Below are positions 23,944-33,387 of a stretch of DNA of 64,000 nucleotides, piece after piece (the first letter of the stretch is position 1; every line of letters starts with the position of its first letter). Below the pieces are notes generated by a model. It was given only the letters and a program-made list of their open reading frames with translations, was not told the origin of the DNA and searched no databases. The stretch is from Nitrospira sp. (GTDB lineage: Bacteria; Nitrospirota; Nitrospiria; Nitrospirales; Nitrospiraceae). The stretch is taken from positions 1,612,001-1,676,000 of the forward strand of contig JBAOHZ010000009.1 of assembly GCA_037045225.1 (NCBI GenBank). Direction: 5' to 3'. A program made the position numbers and the translations under genes.

Positions 23944-24747
23944 ATGGTCGTGAGCAACCAAACCACCATTCAACATTTTGAAATCTCGCTGCAGACGCCA
24001 AGCGGAGAAGTCAGCACCGCCGTGGGAGTGCCGACCGCGTTTGTGCCGGTCACCGCGATCCTCCCGCTCATGCGCAGTCTCGGAGAAGAAGCCCAGGCAT
24101 TAGAGCACCGCCCGTTACTCGATGCCGGCCAAACAGTCTCCTGTGAAAAGGGTTGCGCCGCCTGCTGCCGGATGCTCGTGCCGATTTCGGCACCGGAAGC
24201 GTTTGCGCTCACGAACACCATCGATCGGTTGGATCAAAATGAACGGAATCGCCTGTTATCCAAGCTCGACTTGGCTCAGCAACAACTGGCTCGGGCCGGG
24301 ATCCTGACACGACTCTCTTCGCTGGCCGAGTCTTCAGAGCCCGTGAGTGACGAGGCTATTGAGCCGTTAAACCGGGACTACTACGCGCTTCGTCTGCCCT
24401 GCCCTTTTCTCGACCACGAAATCTGCAGCATTTACGCCGATCGACCAGCCGCCTGCCGGGAACTCGCGGTCACCTCACCGGCCACAGAATGTCAGGATAT
24501 GACCCAGCAGACCGTCCAGCCGATTCCCGTCGCCGTTCGCCTCAGTACGGCGCTGAGCCTCCTCTGGGCAGACCTGACCGGAACGGCACCCAGGCTGATC
24601 CCGCTCCCACTGGCCGTCGATTGGGCCAGACGGCATAAGGAAGAGCAGACTAGGCAATGGGCCGGCACAGAACTGTTCGAGAAGGCCATGGACAAGATCT
24701 GGCGGTATCTCAGCCAGGAAAAGGCTCGTCGCAATAGCGGGGGATAA
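23944..24747 (+). CDS. YkgJ-family cysteine-cluster protein
   Basis: 267 residues from MVVSNQTTI (a frame upstream exists but overlaps the divergent gene). Cluster motifs are CEKGCAACCRMLVPISAPEAF and LPCPFLDHEICSIYADRPAACREL, giving the characteristic spaced cysteines that chelate zinc or iron. It is longer than the copy at 8944 and has an extra N-terminal domain of about 60 residues and a helical C-terminal tail. Metal binding is likely. No substrate is known; the ThrH gene 80 bases downstream is probably independent. Confidence 0.82.
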   Translation: MVVSNQTTIQHFEISLQTPSGEVSTAVGVPTAFVPVTAILPLMRSLGEEAQALEHRPLLDAGQTVSCEKGCAACCRMLVPISAPEAFALTNTIDRLDQNERNRLLSKLDLAQQQLARAGILTRLSSLAESSEPVSDEAIEPLNRDYYALRLPCPFLDHEICSIYADRPAACRELAVTSPATECQDMTQQTVQPIPVAVRLSTALSLLWADLTGTAPRLIPLPLAVDWARRHKEEQTRQWAGTELFEKAMDKIWRYLSQEKARRNSGG

Positions 24748-24829
24748 GTCAGCCCGCCGGCTGGCGCTTATAACTGTTCGCCACCGAGAATTCACTTTTT
24801 ACCATCCACAAACTCCCACAGGAGGATGA

Positions 24830-25450
24830 ATGCAGAACCCCGTGATTGTGTGCCTGGACCTAGAGGGCGTGCTGGTGCCAGAAATTTGGGTGAACTTTGC
24901 CATCAAGACCGGCATCGACGAGCTCAAGATCACCACCCGCGAAATGCCGGATTACGATGCTCTGATGACACGCCGCCTCAACATCCTGGATCAGCACGGC
25001 CTTACCCTGGCCGACATTCAATCCGTGATCGACGCCATGGGACCGATGGAAGGTGCCGCCGAATTTATGGCCTGGCTACGGGAACGGACCCAGGTCATCA
25101 TTCTGTCGGATACGTTTTATGAATTTGCGCGTCCGTTGATGCGCCAGCTCGGATATCCGACGATTTTCTGCAATCAGCTGGAGATCGGGCCGACCGGCAA
25201 AATCGTCAACTACAAATTGCGCCAGCCCAACCAGAAAAAACATGCGGTGGCCGCGTTGAAGAATCTCAATTTTCGCGTCATGGCGGCCGGAGACGCCTAC
25301 AACGACACCGCCATGCTGGGAGAGGCTCACGCCGGATTCTTCTTCCGCCCGCCCGAGCATCTCCCGAAAGAGTTCCCTCAGTTTCCCGTGACGACGACCT
25401 ACGCTGACTTGCAAGAGCAGTTTCGAAAGGCAGGGAACTTGAGAGGATAA
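24830..25450 (+). CDS. thrH: Bifunctional phosphoserine phosphatase/homoserine phosphotransferase
   Basis: 206 residues of the HAD superfamily. The nucleophile motif reads DLEGVLVPEIW; further blocks are MEGAAEFMAWLRERTQVIILSDTFYEFA in sections, and GDAYNDTAML, plus the ThrH-specific KLRQPNQKKHAV segment. GGAGG stands before the ATG. In Pseudomonas ThrH removes phosphate from phosphoserine and can transfer it to homoserine, giving entry to threonine synthesis. The gene is monocistronic here, converging with recQ. Confidence is high for the family, fair for the homoserine activity. Confidence 0.92.
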   Translation: MQNPVIVCLDLEGVLVPEIWVNFAIKTGIDELKITTREMPDYDALMTRRLNILDQHGLTLADIQSVIDAMGPMEGAAEFMAWLRERTQVIILSDTFYEFARPLMRQLGYPTIFCNQLEIGPTGKIVNYKLRQPNQKKHAVAALKNLNFRVMAAGDAYNDTAMLGEAHAGFFFRPPEHLPKEFPQFPVTTTYADLQEQFRKAGNLRG

Positions 25451-25528
25451 TCGCAGACCAATCTCCTGATCCTTCTGCTCGAATACGCGGACAATGAACG
25501 GATCGTCGGGTGATAAGAAAACGGCAGC

Positions 25529-27469
25529 CTAGTCACAGGCTTCATTCACGACGCCGAGCACTCGACGGCCGTACCGTTCCACCTTGACCTCGCCGATTCC
25601 AGGAATTTCTTGTAGCGCAGCAAGCGTCACGGGTTTGTGTCCGGCAATGTTCCGAAGGGTCTTGTCGTGAAAAATCACGAACGGCGCGACCCCTTCCTCC
25701 TCAGCCAACTCCCGCCGAAGCTGGCGAAGCCGTTCAAAGAGCTGTGGGTCGACGACAACGGTGTGCGGAGGCGCCATCGACCGACTCTCTCTACCTTCTT
25801 GCGGCTGCAGCACCGATACTCCGGGCGCCTCTGCCCTCTCTTGCAACACCAGGGAACTGGTCCCTTTCACAACTTCCTGGCCCTTCCGTGTCAGGTCGAG
25901 TGTGGGATACTCCAGTCCTTCAACCTGCAGATATCCCGCCTCGATCAGGTCTTTCACGACACGAGTCAACGCCGTCTTCGACCATGTGTGATACCCACCG
26001 TACTCGGGACAGTCTTCCGCTCCATAGGCCAGCAGCGCCTTCGATCGACTTCCACGGAGCAGCTCGACAATCCGAGTCACACCGAAGCGACCCATACACC
26101 AAGACACGGTCGACAGGACCGCCTTCGCACAGGGCTCCTCCTCACCGACAACGCCCAGGCTTGGCGCAGGAGGGCTTGCACAACGATCACAAAGGCCGCA
26201 AGGCCCCAACGCCCGTTCAGCCTCATCGCTGAAGTAGTCGAGAATCGCGAGTTGCCGACAGGTCTCGACCGACACATACCCCAACAAATCCTGCAGCAAC
26301 GTCTTCATGCGATCAGCCCGCGCTGAACTGCCGGACTCCTTCGACGCCTGCTGAATGAAATATTCCTGCGTCGCGACGTCACGCTCATGAAAGAGCAGCA
26401 GACAGGCGGCAGGTTGCCCGTCACGACCAGCCCGACCCACTTCCTGATAGTAGGCCTCCAGACTTCCCGGTATATCGAAATGCACCACCAGTCGGACATC
26501 CGACTTATCGATCCCCATCCCGAACGCATTGGTCGCCGCCAAAATCCGCACTGTTCCCAGGCGAAACTCTTCATGAACCGAACGGCGTTCCTCATCCGAC
26601 AACCCCGCGTGATAGTACCCGACGGACGAATACGACTGCCCCAGGCAGGCCGCAACCTCCTCCACGGCTCGACGCGTCGCGCAATAGACGAGAATGGTGC
26701 CCGTTTCATACTCACGGACCACGCGAGCAAGGGTCGCCAGTTTCTCCTGGCGGGAACGGCAGGGACGGACAGACAGCGCCAGGTTGGGCCGGCGAAATCC
26801 AGTGACCAATCGAAGTGGATCCTGAAGCGACAGCCGCTCACACAGGTCTGCCTGTACGCGTGCCGTCGCGGTGGCCGTCAAGGCCAGACAGGGCGGACTC
26901 TCGAGTTCCCGTCGTAACCGACCGATGTTCAGATAGTCGGGCCTAAAATCGTGCCCCCACTGGGAAATACAATGCGCTTCGTCCACGACCAATAACGAGA
27001 CCCATAACGAGCGTAAGAGCCGGAGAAACCGCTCATGCTGCATTCGCTCCGGGGCCAGATAGAGTAATTGCAACCGGCGCAGTTTGAGATCCAACACCAC
27101 CCGATCGCGCTCCTGCTCGGAGAGCCCGGAGTGGAATGCCGCGGCCGCAATTCCACGCGCCTGCACACTGTTCACTTGATCCTGCATCAGAGCGATGAGT
27201 GGAGAAATAACCAGCGTCAACCCCGGCAACAACGTGGCCGGCAGTTGATAGCAAAGCGACTTGCCCTGGCCGGTCGGCATGACCGCCATCGCGTCGCGCC
27301 GGGACAGCACTGCCTCCATCACTTCGCGCTGGCCCGGGCGAAACGTGTGGAAACCGAACTGTCGGCTCAGCTGTGTGTTCAGATCGTCCACGGTGAGGAA
27401 CGCAACGCACGAATGGTGATGAGGATGACGAATCAGCCGAGTATAGAGCGCGCCACTGAGCCCGGGCAA
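25529..27469 (-). CDS. recQ: ATP-dependent DNA helicase RecQ
   Basis: Up to 646 residues. SF2 helicase motifs: FRPGQREVMEAVL, Walker A MPTGQGKSLCYQ, VISPLIALMQDQV, DEAHCISQWGHDFRPDY, ALTATATARV, and AGRDGQPAACLLL. The RQC zinc site (CRQL, CGLCDRC) and a C-terminal HRDC-like region (LRNIAGHKPVTLAALQEIPGIG) complete the family. It unwinds DNA during repair and replication-fork processing. The first possible start is a TTG at 27469; a GTG at 27391 directly before DDLNTQLSRQFGF is an alternative. It converges with thrH. Confidence 0.95.
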   Translation of the reverse strand: MPGLSGALYTRLIRHPHHHSCVAFLTVDDLNTQLSRQFGFHTFRPGQREVMEAVLSRRDAMAVMPTGQGKSLCYQLPATLLPGLTLVISPLIALMQDQVNSVQARGIAAAAFHSGLSEQERDRVVLDLKLRRLQLLYLAPERMQHERFLRLLRSLWVSLLVVDEAHCISQWGHDFRPDYLNIGRLRRELESPPCLALTATATARVQADLCERLSLQDPLRLVTGFRRPNLALSVRPCRSRQEKLATLARVVREYETGTILVYCATRRAVEEVAACLGQSYSSVGYYHAGLSDEERRSVHEEFRLGTVRILAATNAFGMGIDKSDVRLVVHFDIPGSLEAYYQEVGRAGRDGQPAACLLLFHERDVATQEYFIQQASKESGSSARADRMKTLLQDLLGYVSVETCRQLAILDYFSDEAERALGPCGLCDRCASPPAPSLGVVGEEEPCAKAVLSTVSWCMGRFGVTRIVELLRGSRSKALLAYGAEDCPEYGGYHTWSKTALTRVVKDLIEAGYLQVEGLEYPTLDLTRKGQEVVKGTSSLVLQERAEAPGVSVLQPQEGRESRSMAPPHTVVVDPQLFERLRQLRRELAEEEGVAPFVIFHDKTLRNIAGHKPVTLAALQEIPGIGEVKVERYGRRVLGVVNEACD

Positions 27470-27541
27470 GCCGGCAGTCTAGAAAGACCATCCAGCCGCG
27501 TGTTTACGTGGCTCAGCCTGGCACCCCGAGGCAGAAAATAG

Positions 27542-27574
27542 GAAACCCCGCCGGGGATCACCCGACGGGGTTTC
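27542..27574 (-). terminator. Terminator hairpin downstream of the 142-residue exported protein
   Basis: GAAACCCCG (27542-27550) pairs with CGGGGTTTC (27566-27574), with CGGG/CCCG extension. It lies between the end of the gene at 27635 and recQ, both minus strand, so it separates the two transcripts. Confidence 0.75.
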
Positions 27575-27634
27575 ACTGTTCGAGACAGGCAGGGGGTCTC
27601 CCTCACGCCTCGCAAGAAATGTTGCGATCCACTT

Positions 27635-28063
27635 CTACGGAGCGGTATAGCTGCCGTACTTCGGCACCGTATCGCATCCGGGACCTTGATCTTGATTCGC
27701 CACACACAGGTAGCGCAACGCGCCCTGCGCAGACAACCGGGCTTCCTTATGCAGACGAGCCTTGCCGTAATCCACCGCCATCTTCAACTGGCGCATGGCA
27801 TCAGCTCCCACTCCGCCGGATTGAGCCTTGCTGAGCCCATCCTGCAATTTCGCCGTGGCGCTATCGATGACGGACCGGTCAGACCCCCACCGCTTGGCCA
27901 AATCGACCGTGGTGCGCTTGCCGAGAGCCGGCGCATCGGTCAACTCGACGATGGCATCGTTCACTACCTGAATCGCATCCGCGACCTGAGCCTGCGCGGT
28001 AACCGGCTGGCTGCCGATCGCCAACGCTGCGATGCCCAGCGTTACGAACATGAGTTTTTTCAT
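27635..28063 (-). CDS. Exported hypothetical protein, 142 residues
   Basis: Starts at MKKLMFVTLG with AAAGGAG upstream. A signal peptide (residues 1-25, cleavage near VTA-QAQ) is evident. The mature part is helical: VADAIQVVNDAIVELTD, KLQDGLSKAQSGG, AMRQLKMAVDYGKARLHKEA, and a short C-terminal segment with two cysteines (LCVANQDQGPGCDTVP) that may form a disulfide. No family is recognised. It lies 72 bases downstream of the alginate-export-type porin on the same strand and may be co-regulated. A periplasmic location is inferred. Confidence 0.75.
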   Translation of the reverse strand: MKKLMFVTLGIAALAIGSQPVTAQAQVADAIQVVNDAIVELTDAPALGKRTTVDLAKRWGSDRSVIDSATAKLQDGLSKAQSGGVGADAMRQLKMAVDYGKARLHKEARLSAQGALRYLCVANQDQGPGCDTVPKYGSYTAP

Positions 28064-28134
28064 CACGTGTCTCCTTTGTCTTGCATTCGCGATCAGTCGC
28101 TAAGGACTAAGCGCTATGAGCTGAAGCCTTCTCC

Positions 28135-29802
28135 CTAGAAGTTCATCCAGAGGGACATGTACGCCCAGTGCTGATTCTGCGTCTGATTCAGGGTGCTGGT
28201 CAAATAACCACCACCGAAAATCGTGCCGTACGCAGCCTGGAGCGCCACCTTGCCGTCAGCGAACATTCTGGTGTACGCCACGTCAATTTCGTCGCCGATG
28301 TGGGTCTTGGTATTGTTCTGATTCGAAAAGACGTAGCAGCCCTGCGCCCCTCGATACCAGCAATCCTTGGAGTTGGCGAGGTTCAGGTTCGTGTACCACA
28401 ATTCGATATGGTCACGAGCGGAAGGACGGGCCTGCAAGTTGACGGACGGAGACAGCATGTTCTTCCACGCTTGCACGTCCATATAACCCATATGGATGTG
28501 GTTCGTCGGGAAGAAGTTTTCAAAGGTATTGGCGGAACTACAGGAACCGGGTGTCGCACCGCAGGTGTTATTGCGGCTGTCGCCGGAAGCGTAATCGAGA
28601 TTGAATGCCAATCGCGTCTTCCACGCCGTGTCATAGAACGTGTAGCCGATCCAGTTTCTGGTCGCCCACGCGTTGATGTGCAAACACTTTTGTTCGCCTG
28701 AGCAGGCCCCAGCCTGACCCATTTGGCCGAACTGGTACGCAATTTCGTTGCTGAAATCGAACCCGCCCTTGCGCACTTCGATCCGGTTTCCGATCATGTG
28801 GCGAGTCTGGTTCGAATGCTTGGCCGTTCCAAGCCCTTGTGCCGCATTGTCCGCCGAACCATACCGATTCTGGTACAACACGTAGAACGGCTCAATGACC
28901 ATTCCAGGGACCATCTTGATTTGGTTGTAGAAAATGAACATGTCGGCATCGCGCTGCGCATCCTGACCGCCGCTGCCGGCGATGTTGGCCGCGCCGCTCC
29001 CGACTGGAGCAGCCTGGCCAAGGTCGCTTTCCGAGTTACGGAACCAGCCGAAGTAGCTGTCCCAGTTCTTGGTCTGATACGCGAACATCACACCATCATG
29101 CGAATAACCGGTGTTGGCCCAGTCGAAGTGACCGAACAGAGAGTGATTGCCGAACACGACATATTGCCGACCGACCTTCACACTCAAGCCCTGCACATCG
29201 GCTAGATTTCTGATCAACATGTAGGCCGCACGGACGCCCAACCGGCCACCGTTGCCGGCTCCGCCTGCGGATGCGCCGTTGTGGTTCAGCGGATCACCAC
29301 CGTTCCCCGCATTCACCGCGCTGCCATTGCCGCCCCAAGTGGCGCTGTCGATGATTTCCACATAGAAGTTTACGTCTGGGGAGAGATCATACCCGATACC
29401 CAAACGCATCCACTGCTGCACGAACATGTCGTTGCCCTTGTTACCGTTGCCGGAAGCAGCGCCTCTGGCGTTGGCGCCTCCGAAGGAGTTACAAGCTCCT
29501 GCGGCAAGCTGCGCGCCGCCGAAGCAGGCATTGTTGCGCATTTCAGGCCGCACACGCAGATCCGCGCGCATCCAGAGATTCTTGATATCAAAGTTCCGGC
29601 CGATGACCGGATCGTACAGTTCGTACGCTTCCTTTTGCGGCATGTTACGAGGAATTGCAGGAAGGTTAGTGATACGTTCGCCCGGGGGAAGTTCAAATCC
29701 GGCAAAAGCCGGGACTGTCAGACACTGCAGAGCCGTCACTGCCACAGCGCCGAAGATGGCGGCCAATCGGCCCCATCTGGTCCGTCCATGGATGCGTTTC
29801 AT
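28135..29802 (-). CDS. Alginate-export-type outer-membrane porin
   Basis: 555 residues from MKRIHGRTRWG (AGGAGG upstream), with a long signal peptide ending near AFA-GF (about residue 34). Barrel features: NLWMRADLRVRPEMR, QQWMRLGIGYDLSPDVNFYVEIIDSATWGG in sections, VKVGRQYVVFGNHSLFGHFDW, YFGWFRNSESD, and a C-terminal AYMSLWMNF ending in aromatic Phe. The order matches alginate_exp/AlgE-like barrels found in many Nitrospira genomes. Gly/Asn-rich insertions (residues 105-125, 160-190) are probably surface or periplasmic loops with extra cysteines. Substrate unknown; no alginate genes are near. Confidence 0.85.
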   Translation of the reverse strand: MKRIHGRTRWGRLAAIFGAVAVTALQCLTVPAFAGFELPPGERITNLPAIPRNMPQKEAYELYDPVIGRNFDIKNLWMRADLRVRPEMRNNACFGGAQLAAGACNSFGGANARGAASGNGNKGNDMFVQQWMRLGIGYDLSPDVNFYVEIIDSATWGGNGSAVNAGNGGDPLNHNGASAGGAGNGGRLGVRAAYMLIRNLADVQGLSVKVGRQYVVFGNHSLFGHFDWANTGYSHDGVMFAYQTKNWDSYFGWFRNSESDLGQAAPVGSGAANIAGSGGQDAQRDADMFIFYNQIKMVPGMVIEPFYVLYQNRYGSADNAAQGLGTAKHSNQTRHMIGNRIEVRKGGFDFSNEIAYQFGQMGQAGACSGEQKCLHINAWATRNWIGYTFYDTAWKTRLAFNLDYASGDSRNNTCGATPGSCSSANTFENFFPTNHIHMGYMDVQAWKNMLSPSVNLQARPSARDHIELWYTNLNLANSKDCWYRGAQGCYVFSNQNNTKTHIGDEIDVAYTRMFADGKVALQAAYGTIFGGGYLTSTLNQTQNQHWAYMSLWMNF

Positions 29803-30052
29803 AGCGTTCCTCCTGTGAATTGGATGGCAACCCGTTGTGTACCCACTCACGCCGGGTGCCGCCTATACATCCAACCGCTATTGCACTACAAAGCCCACTT
29901 TGTGCGTGATGTCGGGATGCTCGAACCTGAATGGTGCCCACCATTCGGCCCCGATCCTCGTTTCAATCCTGAAACGAGCTTCTCACACCGTAAGGTCTTG
30001 TATTGTTGCTCTGGTCACCTCCCTTCGCAGCCGTAGAGCGGATATGAGGGAA

Positions 30053-30352
30053 TTAAGCCTGCTTGGGCAAACCCGATTCCTCTGCCCCCTGCTCTACGCC
30101 CGATGTTGCGTGGTTGATTTGTTCTTCCGCTTCCTTCATCGACGACTCGAAATCCTGCTCCACCATTTTCATTTCTTGCTGAATCATATTGATCTCAGGC
30201 TCAACGGTCTTCTTCAGATCGTCTGCCGTTTCCTTAAATCCCTTGACGGCCTTACCCACCTGACGTCCGATCTCAGGCAACTGCTTGGGCCCGAAGAGCA
30301 GGAAGGCAATGACCAGGATTATGAGAATTTCACCAGCGCCAAGACCGAACAT
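30053..30352 (-). CDS. tatA: Sec-independent translocase subunit TatA/TatE
   Basis: 99 residues: a membrane helix (ILIILVIAFLLFGPKQLP, residues 9-26), the hinge, and the amphipathic helix EIGRQVGKAVKGFKETADDL, followed by a charged coiled tail. The FGPKQLPEIG motif is diagnostic for TatA. TatA subunits polymerise to form the twin-arginine export pore. A second TatA-type gene lies 94 bases upstream on the same strand; tatC is not in the window. Whether one of the pair serves as TatB cannot be decided from sequence. Confidence 0.92.
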   Translation of the reverse strand: MFGLGAGEILIILVIAFLLFGPKQLPEIGRQVGKAVKGFKETADDLKKTVEPEINMIQQEMKMVEQDFESSMKEAEEQINHATSGVEQGAEESGLPKQA

Positions 30353-30446
30353 GGTGTTCCATACTGAGGGGGGTGTCCTGAAGCCCGAGCGGCGGGACGC
30401 CGAGGTCGCATCGCCGTCATTCGGTCTACATCCTCAGTTTCGCAAG

Positions 30447-30731
30447 TTACCCCTGCGTCGTTCGTGGCGGTGGAGCTGCACCGGCCTGCTGCGCAGGCGG
30501 CGGTGTCGCCGGCTGTCCGGTTTGCTGGATCTGTGCCGCAGGCTGAGCCGGGGCGGGTTCCGCCTCGGTGGCCGTGACGTCAATGGCATCCGCTTCGTGA
30601 ACCGATTTCTTAAACCCCTTGATTGCCTTACCTAATCCCTCCCCGAGCTGAGGAATTTTCCCGGCACCGAAGATAATCAGAACGATGATGAGAATCAGCA
30701 ACAGCTCCATCCAGCCAAACGAACCAAACAT
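30447..30731 (-). CDS. tatA: Sec-independent translocase subunit TatA
   Basis: 94 residues beginning MFGSFGWMELLLILIIVL. The helix is followed by FGAGKIPQLGEGLGKAIKGFKKSV, the TatA hinge and amphipathic helix. The C-terminal 45 residues are low-complexity Pro/Ala/Gln/Thr, a disordered tail longer than usual. It is the first of the tandem pair. Tat exports folded cofactor-containing proteins, such as periplasmic redox enzymes. The 5' region (30732-31003) shows no clear promoter motif I can point to. Confidence 0.92.
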   Translation of the reverse strand: MFGSFGWMELLLILIIVLIIFGAGKIPQLGEGLGKAIKGFKKSVHEADAIDVTATEAEPAPAQPAAQIQQTGQPATPPPAQQAGAAPPPRTTQG

Positions 30732-31003
30732 GGTACTGTATGCTCCTTGTTACAGCTGTGTGATTATTCGCACGACGCTGATTCACGCATTCGCGACCGC
30801 AACACCGTCTCGTGAAGAACGTCGCTTAAGGTAATCTTGCCTGCGAACCCCCATCCCGCTTGAATTCTCGCGATGCACGGAAGGGAGAGGTATCTTCTCT
30901 TAGAAATCGCGGGAAAGGCTATAGAAATGAAGTTAATTAGTCAAGCTCTTTCTCCCGCAGACATCACCTGGTGGGCCCGTTCTCCGACACGCACCAACGC
31001 GGC

Positions 31004-32488
31004 TTACGGACGACAGGCAAAGTGATAATACTCGACAGGACTCGGGGGTGCCCCGAGCGCCATCAGCACCGCCTCGCGCTCATAGCCCAAATCCTCCAAC
31101 TCCGGTTGTGCCTGACTTAATTCTTCTTCAGTGATATACGCAATGGTATCCGGGACCCCGTTCGGTTTGAGAGAGAGCAGGATAGCCTGCGTTGCGTCGC
31201 GCTCCTCGGCCGGCATCTCACTGCGCAAGGGGAACTCGATCTTGCGTTGATACGGACTCTCATAGGTCTCGTTCAAGGTGCGGATGGTTTTGACCGTGAG
31301 CCGATCCAGTTCCCATGCCGGCACCTTTGAACCGACCATTGGGTGACAGGCCAGCAAATCCATCAGCGTCATCACATTGGTGACCAGCCGACTCCCGACA
31401 AACTCGCGCTGCGTTTCAATCGTGACCGAGTTCAGACCCAGATGCTTGGCCACCGCCTGAATCAAGGCCAGGTTCACCATGAAGCTGTACTGACCGCCGA
31501 ACTGGCCGTAACAGGGCTTGTCCGGATCGTTAAGTACGTCCATATCCGCCGTCCCGGCATCGAAGCTGCTGAAACCCACCGCATCCGGGGCCAGCACCCG
31601 CTTCGCTTCCTTGAGGGAGGCAAAGGCCCCGAGATTGACCGGCACTAACACCTCATCGTCGATCGCCTTCATGAACTCGGTGATCGTCTTGCGATAGGGG
31701 ACGTCTTTCCAGTCCACCTTGTGGTATTCGCGCTCCCAGATCAGATCGTCCAGAAAGGGCGGGAATTGTTTCAGTCGTTCGATGTCCTTCTCGTCGAAGG
31801 CGCGGATAAATCCCGACCAATCGGCGATCGCTGCGGCCTTATGCTCATTGAGGTTCGGCCGGAGGTGCTCCTCTTCGAACTCGCCGGCCTTCTTGACCAT
31901 GAGCTTGGTCGCCAACTCATTCCAGAGTTCGTTGCACAGAATACGGTCGACGGTGCCATCGGCAATGGTCGTCATGTTCTCGACCTCCGCACACAACGAC
32001 TCCACCTTCGCCAGATGGGGAATCAGATCCGGATGGGCACGCGCCCGGTCCAACGCGTGGGCCTGGGAATCGACCAACAGATACCGCACACGCGGATATA
32101 CCCGCCCGTCCTTATCGAGACGCTGCAGATGACTGAGAAAGCAGGCGGCCAGATTGCCGTTGCCGGGCCCCCACTCCATGACCGTTAACTGTGGCTGGGA
32201 ACTGGAATCGGTGGACGGCGTCGCAGCCGGCCCGCCTGATGTCCCACGGGTCGCAGCGATTTTCTTGTCACGCTTGGTGACCTGTTCGAAATAGTCGGCC
32301 GCCAGCGCGTGCGCCAATCGATAGTCGGCCGAGGTGAATGTCTGGTAGAAACTGCGTTGCTGGTCGCCCCGCAACTGATAAAACAGCGTATTGATATGAG
32401 CCTGCCAATAGTCGACCGGCTTGTACTCCCCAAGCGGTTGCGGCAGTGCGTCGGGATCCTCTAACGGCGTCATGAGGTGCTGTTCCAT
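31004..32488 (-). CDS. SAM-dependent methyltransferase, MidA/NDUFAF7-like
   Basis: 494 residues. The methyltransferase motif I is TVMEWGPGNGNLAACFL (near residue 103), with RVRYLLVDSQAHALDRAR as motif II and DRILCNELWNELATKLM, the position of the SNELxDALP motif in MidA/DUF185. The C-terminal half carries extended unique sequence (FGGQYSFMVNLALIQAV). Known: NDUFAF7 methylates an Arg in respiratory complex I; bacterial homologues have unclear targets. This is a divergent member: the substrate is unknown. It stands alone between the tatA pair and a divergent exported protein. Confidence 0.75.
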   Translation of the reverse strand: MEQHLMTPLEDPDALPQPLGEYKPVDYWQAHINTLFYQLRGDQQRSFYQTFTSADYRLAHALAADYFEQVTKRDKKIAATRGTSGGPAATPSTDSSSQPQLTVMEWGPGNGNLAACFLSHLQRLDKDGRVYPRVRYLLVDSQAHALDRARAHPDLIPHLAKVESLCAEVENMTTIADGTVDRILCNELWNELATKLMVKKAGEFEEEHLRPNLNEHKAAAIADWSGFIRAFDEKDIERLKQFPPFLDDLIWEREYHKVDWKDVPYRKTITEFMKAIDDEVLVPVNLGAFASLKEAKRVLAPDAVGFSSFDAGTADMDVLNDPDKPCYGQFGGQYSFMVNLALIQAVAKHLGLNSVTIETQREFVGSRLVTNVMTLMDLLACHPMVGSKVPAWELDRLTVKTIRTLNETYESPYQRKIEFPLRSEMPAEERDATQAILLSLKPNGVPDTIAYITEEELSQAQPELEDLGYEREAVLMALGAPPSPVEYYHFACRP

Positions 32489-32674
32489 ATCTGTCCCCCT
32501 GTAGAAAGAGGGAAAGTCTAACAGGAAGCAATTTTCGCCCGCAACCTACCCCGCGCGATTCCTCGCCCCGCCTCGCCGCGCAGACCTCCCACTTGCCACG
32601 CGAACCGTCCGGTCAGAGAGCCGGCATGGAGCCGTTCCTTGACAGGCCGGCCGGGCAGAGTGTACCAAGACGGG

Positions 32675-33250
32675 ATGAGGCAGTCGCTCTGGTTCTGCAC
32701 TCCCATCTTCCTGCTCTCCGGCTCCCTCCTCTGGGCCGAAGATCTCCCGCTCACTCGGAATGTGCCGATTCCGGATTTCCAGAATCGCACGGAGAGCCCA
32801 AAGCCGTATAATTTCGACGCCCCACCCGAAGGGATGTTTCGCCACATTGTGCTCGCCGAAGGGTTTGACGAGGAACTCGGGTTTCAACGGACCCACGAAA
32901 TTGTTCCCGTGAGACCGACCGAGCAGTTCCCTGCCGGCCCCAAACCGGTCTTCATTGTCTTCGAACTGCACCAGCATTACCAATCGTTCCAAGTCTTTGG
33001 GCGCTGCTACCCGGAGAACGTAGCCGGACTGGACGAACGCACCGTGGTCACCGAAGATGCGATGTACATCGCCCTGGAGGACCAAACCGGCTACCTGAAG
33101 CTGTTCCCCACAGACAGCGGCTGGAAGCCGGGCCGGTATAAGGTGGAGATCCACGCCGGTGAGCAGGTCAACGACATGAGCCTGATGGGCACCATGCGGT
33201 TCACCATCACCGCCGCGACGAACTCGGACTCCCCTGCCCGAAACCAATAA
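32675..33250 (+). CDS. Exported hypothetical protein, 191 residues
   Basis: Start at MRQSLWFCTPIFLLSG; a GGGATG-like region precedes it, and a frame upstream is Gly/Arg-rich and improbable. The signal peptide ends near LWA-ED (about residue 21). The rest is a beta-rich single domain with features PVFIVFELHQHYQSFQVFGRCYPENVAGLDE in sections, MYIALEDQTGYLKLFP, and WKPGRYKVEIHAGEQVNDMSLMGTMRFTI, which looks like an immunoglobulin-like fold closing with a C-terminal strand. No family recognised. It probably acts in the periplasm. Confidence 0.7.
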   Translation: MRQSLWFCTPIFLLSGSLLWAEDLPLTRNVPIPDFQNRTESPKPYNFDAPPEGMFRHIVLAEGFDEELGFQRTHEIVPVRPTEQFPAGPKPVFIVFELHQHYQSFQVFGRCYPENVAGLDERTVVTEDAMYIALEDQTGYLKLFPTDSGWKPGRYKVEIHAGEQVNDMSLMGTMRFTITAATNSDSPARNQ

Positions 33251-33387
33251 CCCCATCCCCCACCTGTGACTAGATTGACGCCCGCTCCGGCACTGAGCTA
33301 TACCGGTCTGCGCACCCCAGGCAAGAGCCCCAGGATAGAGGGTCGGCCCGCCGCAGGCACCTTCGGCCAGACAGGAGTCGTATCGCC

